Assembly (NCBI RefSeq): GCF_029277305.1
Contig: NZ_CP119526.1
Source of the DNA: Guptibacillus hwajinpoensis
GTDB lineage: Bacteria > Bacillota > Bacilli > Bacillales > Guptibacillaceae
Direction: 5' to 3' (one strand)
Length of the DNA stretch: 64,000 nucleotides
Made by a program: the position numbers and the translations under genes
Part shown: in pieces, positions 60,518 through 64,000 of the stretch
How positions within the stretch are numbered: the first letter of the stretch is position 1
Layout of the letters: every line of letters begins with the position of its first letter
Notes under the pieces: model-generated
Told to the model about the DNA's origin: nothing
Database searches by the model: none
Seen by the model: only the letters and a program-made list of their open reading frames with translations

Positions 60518-60533
60518 TTGTAAGCGATTACAT
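60518..60533. promoter_or_regulatory. cre site before the fatty acid oxidation operon
   Basis: TTGTAAGCGATTACAT agrees with the cre consensus at every specified position and is nearly symmetric (TGTAAGCGATTACA). It ends 19 bases before the GTG start, so CcpA binding should repress the operon in the presence of preferred sugars. Confidence 0.7.
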
Positions 60534-60552
60534 TAATTGAGGAGTGATACTA

Positions 60553-61413
60553 GTGACCATACAAAACATCGCAGTAATCGGAGCCGGAACAATGGGGAGA
60601 GGAATTGCTTACTCAGCAGCGGCTGCAGGACTTTCGGTGATCGTTCAAGATGTTAGCAACACGTCTTTACACAATGCAGAGGAAGATATTAGAAAACAAT
60701 TTGAACGTGCCGTTAGGAAAGAATGGGTATCGAAAGAAATGGCAGACGAACGTCGAGACACTATTCAATTCACAACAGAAATAAGCGAAGCGGCAAAAGA
60801 TAGGGATTTAGTCATTGAAGCGGTTCTTGAAATCATGGAGCTCAAAACAAGCATTTTCAAACAACTAGACGATCTAACTCCACCTCATGCGATCCTTGCG
60901 ACAAATACGTCTACAATGAGTCCAACTGAAATAGCGGCGCAAACAAGTAGACCTGAGAAATGCCTGGCACTTCATTTCTTTAATCCTGTTCCAAAGATGA
61001 AGCTAATTGAAGTGATTTGTGGGCTAGAAACATCTGAAGATACGATTAATAAAGCCATTGGCTTTGGAAAGTCGATAGGAAAAGAATGCGTTAAAATCAA
61101 TGAATTTCCAGGATTTGCGGTTAGCCGAATGAATTGCTTAATCGGAAATGAAGCTATGAATATGGTTATGGAAGGTGTTGGTACACCTGAAGATATTGAT
61201 AAAGCCATGAAACTGGGTCTGAATCATCCGATGGGACCACTGGAGCTTGCAGATTTAGTCGGACTAGATACGCGCCTTCGTAATATGCACTACCTTTATG
61301 AAACGCTTGGGGAGAAATATCGACCATGTCCAATACTAATAAAATACGTTAAGGCAGGTCGACTCGGCCGCAAAAGTGGTAAAGGTTTCTATGACTATAC
61401 ATATACGAATTGA
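60553..61413 (+). CDS. 3-hydroxyacyl-CoA dehydrogenase (Hbd/PaaH type)
   Basis: A 286-residue NAD-dependent dehydrogenase acting on (S)-3-hydroxyacyl-CoA. The N-terminal NAD loop is VIGAGTMGRGIAYS; LATNTSTMSPTEIAA and LALHFFNPVPKMKLIEVI hold the catalytic serine, asparagine and histidine; the helical C-terminal domain ends RKSGKGFYDYT. The enzyme is single-function, without a hydratase domain. GTG 60553 is 8 bases after GGAG (60541-60544); an in-frame GTG at 60544 overlaps that site. It opens a three-gene operon with acyl-CoA dehydrogenase and thiolase, under a near-perfect cre site. Confidence 0.93.
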   Translation: MTIQNIAVIGAGTMGRGIAYSAAAAGLSVIVQDVSNTSLHNAEEDIRKQFERAVRKEWVSKEMADERRDTIQFTTEISEAAKDRDLVIEAVLEIMELKTSIFKQLDDLTPPHAILATNTSTMSPTEIAAQTSRPEKCLALHFFNPVPKMKLIEVICGLETSEDTINKAIGFGKSIGKECVKINEFPGFAVSRMNCLIGNEAMNMVMEGVGTPEDIDKAMKLGLNHPMGPLELADLVGLDTRLRNMHYLYETLGEKYRPCPILIKYVKAGRLGRKSGKGFYDYTYTN

Positions 61414-61422
61414 GGGATAGCA

Positions 61423-62571
61423 ATGGATTTCCAATTAGATGAAGAAATTGCATTTCTAAAAACCACGATCCGAAATTTTGTGCAAAATGAAGTTGAGAAA
61501 GTCGCTATGACAATTGAGAAAGAAGACAGGATACCAGAGCGAATTATTGAGATGTCAAAAGAGATGGGACTATTCGGTTTAAGTATTCCTGAAGAATACG
61601 GAGGTCTTGGTATTGGAATGGTTGGGAAATGTGCCCTTTATGAAGAACTAGGGAAAACGCACAATGGGTACACAACATTAATTGGAGCCCACACTGGAAT
61701 TGGTTCAGTTGGTATTGTAGAGCTTGGAAATGAGGAACAAAAAAATAAATACCTTCCAGATATGGCAACTGGAAAGAAAATTGGGGCTTTTGCATTAACA
61801 GAACCTTCGGCAGGATCAAATGCGTCGAACTTGAAAACAACTGCAGTGAAAGTTGAAAATAAATACATTTTAAACGGAACAAAACATTATATAACGAACG
61901 CAATTGAAGCTGACGTCTTTACTGTGATGGCTACAACAGATCCTTCAAAAGGAGCAAAAGGAATTACTTCTTTTATTGTTGAGAAAAGCTTTCCAGGGTT
62001 CAATGTTGGAGCAGTAGAAGAGAAAATGGGATTAAAAGGTTCTCACTCGGCTGAACTGATTTTTGAGGATTGTGAAGTACCAGAAGAAAATGTCCTTGGC
62101 GAAGTTGGGCAGGGATATGTGAATGCATTGAAGATTCTAGCAAATGGGCGTGCGGGTCTTGCTGCACGCAACCTTGGATCTTCACAAAAGCTACTTGATA
62201 TGAGCATGAAGCATGTAGAAGAACGAATACAGTTTGGTGTCCCAATCATTGAGCATCAAGCAGTAGCTCATATGGTAGCAGAAATGGGCGTAGAAATTGA
62301 AGCGCTGCGTTCCTTTACCTATCGTGTGGCATGGATGGTTGATCAAGGTGAAAAAGTGATTAAGGAAGCAGCTATGCTTAAATTGTACGGCTCAGAAGTG
62401 TACAACAGAGTCGCAGATAAAGCACTTCAAGTACATGGTGGGTTAGGTTATGTATCTGATTACCCAATTGAACGGTTCTACCGCGATGCGCGTATTACTC
62501 GTATTTACGAAGGAACGTCTGAAATTCAGAAAAACATCATAGCAAGTCAGCTTCGAAAGGAATACAGCTAA
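61423..62571 (+). CDS. acyl-CoA dehydrogenase (short/medium-chain type)
   Basis: A 382-residue FAD enzyme that forms the enoyl-CoA double bond. Recognisable are AFALTEPSAGSNASNLKTTA, KYILNGTKHYITNA, the arginine-containing GFNVGAVEEKMGLKGSHSA and the catalytic IYEGTSEIQKN with the expected glutamate. Length matches butyryl-CoA and medium-chain enzymes. ATG 61423 lies 9 bases after the stop of the hydroxyacyl-CoA dehydrogenase. Electron acceptor is electron transfer flavoprotein, not encoded here. Confidence 0.95.
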   Translation: MDFQLDEEIAFLKTTIRNFVQNEVEKVAMTIEKEDRIPERIIEMSKEMGLFGLSIPEEYGGLGIGMVGKCALYEELGKTHNGYTTLIGAHTGIGSVGIVELGNEEQKNKYLPDMATGKKIGAFALTEPSAGSNASNLKTTAVKVENKYILNGTKHYITNAIEADVFTVMATTDPSKGAKGITSFIVEKSFPGFNVGAVEEKMGLKGSHSAELIFEDCEVPEENVLGEVGQGYVNALKILANGRAGLAARNLGSSQKLLDMSMKHVEERIQFGVPIIEHQAVAHMVAEMGVEIEALRSFTYRVAWMVDQGEKVIKEAAMLKLYGSEVYNRVADKALQVHGGLGYVSDYPIERFYRDARITRIYEGTSEIQKNIIASQLRKEYS

Positions 62572-62584
62572 AGGAGGATCTTGA

Positions 62585-63775
62585 ATGAAAGAAAACATCG
62601 TTATCGTCGAGGCAGTGAGAACCCCAGTAGGCCGCTATGGAGGCGTTTTAAAAGATTATAATTCTGGTGAACTTGCAGCGATTGCAATCAAAGAATCAGT
62701 AACAAGAGCAGGATTATCACCAGATCTTATTGATGAGGTAATTCTTGGTGAAGTCAGACAAACGACGGAATCTTCAAATGTAGCAAGAGTCTCAGCATTA
62801 AGAGCTGGTTTACCAGAAACCACTCCCGCATTTACAATTAATCGTTTATGTGCTTCTGGAATGCAAGCTGTTGTATCAGCAGTTCAACAAATACAATCTG
62901 GACAGGCAGAAATTGTGATTGCTGGTGGTACGGAAAGTTTAAGTCATGCTCCGATCTATTTACGTGACAGCAGATTTGGTGGAGACAAGACTAGATTAGT
63001 AGATTCGAACCTTGAAGCAGGTCAACAACCTATTGAACTATACGGAAGTAAGCTTGGCATGGGCATAACTGCTGAGAATGTTGCGGAACGTTTCAATGTT
63101 TCTAGAGAGGACCAAGACGTTTTTGCAGCTGAAAGTCAGAGACGTGCGGCAGTTGCGCTTGAAAAAGGCATTTTCAATGAAGAAATTGTTCAAATGAGAG
63201 TTAAGTCTCGTAAACAACCAAAACTTGTGGAAGTGGATGAACATCCAAGACCAGGTACTTCAGTAGAGAAACTCTCCAAGTTAAAACCTGTCTTTAAAGA
63301 AAAAGGAACAGTGACAGCAGGAAACTCATGCGGACGAAACGATGGAGCAGTTGCCATGCTTGTTATGACTGAAGAAAAAGCGAAAGAACTCAAACTTAAA
63401 CCGCTTGCGCGTATTGTTGATTGGACTACCTCAGGTGTTTCGCCAGAAATTATGGGGATTGGTCCGGTTCCAGCGGTTCGAAAACTTCTTGAGAGAACAG
63501 GTAAGGAAATAAAAGAAATTGGATTGATTGAATTAAATGAGGCATTTGCTGCACAAGCGATAGCGGTCATGCGAGAATTAGATCTCGACACGAATAAAGT
63601 AAACGTGAACGGGGGGGCAATTGCACTCGGTCACCCGCTTGGAGCAACAGGTGCAAGAATACTGACTTCCCTCATGTATGAGATGAAACGAAGAAAGGAA
63701 CGGTTTGGAATCGCTACACTTTGTATAGGTGGTGGGCAAGGTATGGCGATAATGGTAGAAAACACGGATGCTTAA
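62585..63775 (+). CDS. acetyl-CoA C-acyltransferase (thiolase)
   Basis: A 396-residue biosynthetic/degradative thiolase. The nucleophilic cysteine is in NRLCASGMQAV (near residue 90); GGAIALGHPLGATGAR has the histidine, and TLCIGGGQGMA the second cysteine. ATG 62585 follows AAAGGAGG. It completes the operon; with its neighbours it forms a thiolase, hydroxyacyl-CoA dehydrogenase, acyl-CoA dehydrogenase set without an adjacent crotonase. The direction, synthesis or degradation, is not fixed, though the cre site suggests use as a degradative system. Confidence 0.95.
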   Translation: MKENIVIVEAVRTPVGRYGGVLKDYNSGELAAIAIKESVTRAGLSPDLIDEVILGEVRQTTESSNVARVSALRAGLPETTPAFTINRLCASGMQAVVSAVQQIQSGQAEIVIAGGTESLSHAPIYLRDSRFGGDKTRLVDSNLEAGQQPIELYGSKLGMGITAENVAERFNVSREDQDVFAAESQRRAAVALEKGIFNEEIVQMRVKSRKQPKLVEVDEHPRPGTSVEKLSKLKPVFKEKGTVTAGNSCGRNDGAVAMLVMTEEKAKELKLKPLARIVDWTTSGVSPEIMGIGPVPAVRKLLERTGKEIKEIGLIELNEAFAAQAIAVMRELDLDTNKVNVNGGAIALGHPLGATGARILTSLMYEMKRRKERFGIATLCIGGGQGMAIMVENTDA

Positions 63776-63781
63776 TACACT

Positions 63782-63810
63782 AGACAGCACTTTTCGCGTG
63801 CTGTCTTTTC
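63782..63810 (+). terminator. terminator of the fatty acid oxidation operon
   Basis: AGACAGCAC / GTGCTGTCT across a 7-base loop, then T4. Confidence 0.82.
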
Positions 63811-63862
63811 TGATTTACTTAAACTAAACGGTGTGAAGAGCAAACTCAATAGTGGAGGTAAA

Positions 63863-64000
63863 ATGAAGATAAGACGTTATGAAGAGAAGGACTTAAAACA
63901 AATTATTAATTTATTCTATGATACAGTCCATTTCGTGAATAGAAAAGACTATTCAGAAGAGCAAGTGAACGCATGGGCACCCCTTAACGAAAAGGCATCT
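63863..64000 (+). CDS. GNAT-family N-acetyltransferase, 3' end outside window
   Basis: 46 codons are visible from ATG 63863 behind AGTGGAGG. The start MKIRRYEEKDLKQIINLFYD, then TVHFVNRKDYSEEQVNAWAP, is the N-terminal part of a YafP-like GNAT acetyltransferase. The motif A region lies beyond the window, so only the family N-terminus supports the call. Confidence 0.75.
   Translation, partial: MKIRRYEEKDLKQIINLFYDTVHFVNRKDYSEEQVNAWAPLNEKAS

Noticed and set aside
1..64000. CRISPR arrays, tRNA or rRNA genes, riboswitches, prophage or defence islands
   Set aside because: No regularly spaced direct repeats, cloverleaf-like sequences, rRNA segments or recognisable riboswitch cores were seen; apart from the lone recombinase there are no phage or defence-type genes.

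Overview
The window is a contiguous piece of a low-GC Firmicute chromosome, most likely a Bacillaceae species of the halotolerant or alkaliphilic Bacillus type. The evidence is the strong AAGGAGG ribosome binding sites, frequent TTG and GTG starts, CcpA-type cre sites, a stand-alone bacterial nitric oxide synthase, PBP4a-type DacC, a YunD-like nucleotidase, a KtrB/KtrA pair and odhAB without a linked E3 gene. The species cannot be fixed from the window. No rRNA, tRNA, CRISPR array or intact insertion sequence was found. Almost every transcription unit ends in a clear stem-loop plus T-run.

Layout. 1-8178: a reductive pyrimidine or hydantoin catabolism block (dihydropyrimidinase cut by the window edge, an NCS1 permease carrying an in-frame TAG, two small unknown proteins, a PucR-type regulator, CoA-acylating malonate/methylmalonate semialdehyde dehydrogenase, omega-amino-acid aminotransferase). 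Together they would carry dihydrouracil or dihydrothymine carbon through beta-alanine to acetyl- or propionyl-CoA; the beta-ureidopropionase step is not in view. 8180-15195: a quinone oxidoreductase behind a palindromic operator, odhAB, a GNAT enzyme and a small DUF6501-like protein. 15200-18620: a YeeE/YedE sulfur transporter divergent from nos plus an ABM monooxygenase, then a DUF4395 membrane protein. 18660-18900: a cluster of repeats. 18968-25790: a siderophore-type N-hydroxylase, a methanogen-output-domain protein behind a six-codon mini-ORF, small proteins, a fatty acid hydroxylase, an aldo/keto reductase, a pirin and an acyl-CoA dehydrogenase-like flavoprotein.

25800-37590: DacC, a potassium-channel-like protein with a degenerate pore, a UPF0324 exporter divergent from a LysR regulator, an SF1 helicase, a VOC protein, an MFS pump, a lactate-oxidase-type enzyme, a YunD-like nucleotidase and a frameshifted VOC gene. 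37590-38852: a gene-free AT-rich stretch leading into a small tyrosine recombinase, with a motif repeated four times upstream. 39007-51106: kynA, a two-gene operon of HAD phosphatase and glycerol-1-phosphate dehydrogenase, ilvA, a luciferase-like oxidoreductase, a DinG-type helicase, three small hydrolase/kinase genes and the Ktr potassium system. 51306-64000: ppc, a CAP lipoprotein, an acyl-CoA dehydrogenase with two MaoC-type hydratase half-proteins, flotillin, a GlcD-type oxidase, then a cre-preceded fatty-acid oxidation operon (3-hydroxyacyl-CoA dehydrogenase, acyl-CoA dehydrogenase, thiolase) and the start of a GNAT gene.

The most unusual items are: two interspersed repeat copies with compensatory arm changes; a 126-bp foldback element; a 17-bp operator sequence shared by two genes 47 kb apart; a potassium-channel homologue without its selectivity filter; the archaeal-type G1P dehydrogenase coupled to a HAD phosphatase; the iterated ATGATACA sites at the recombinase; and two disrupted genes (nonsense and frameshift).
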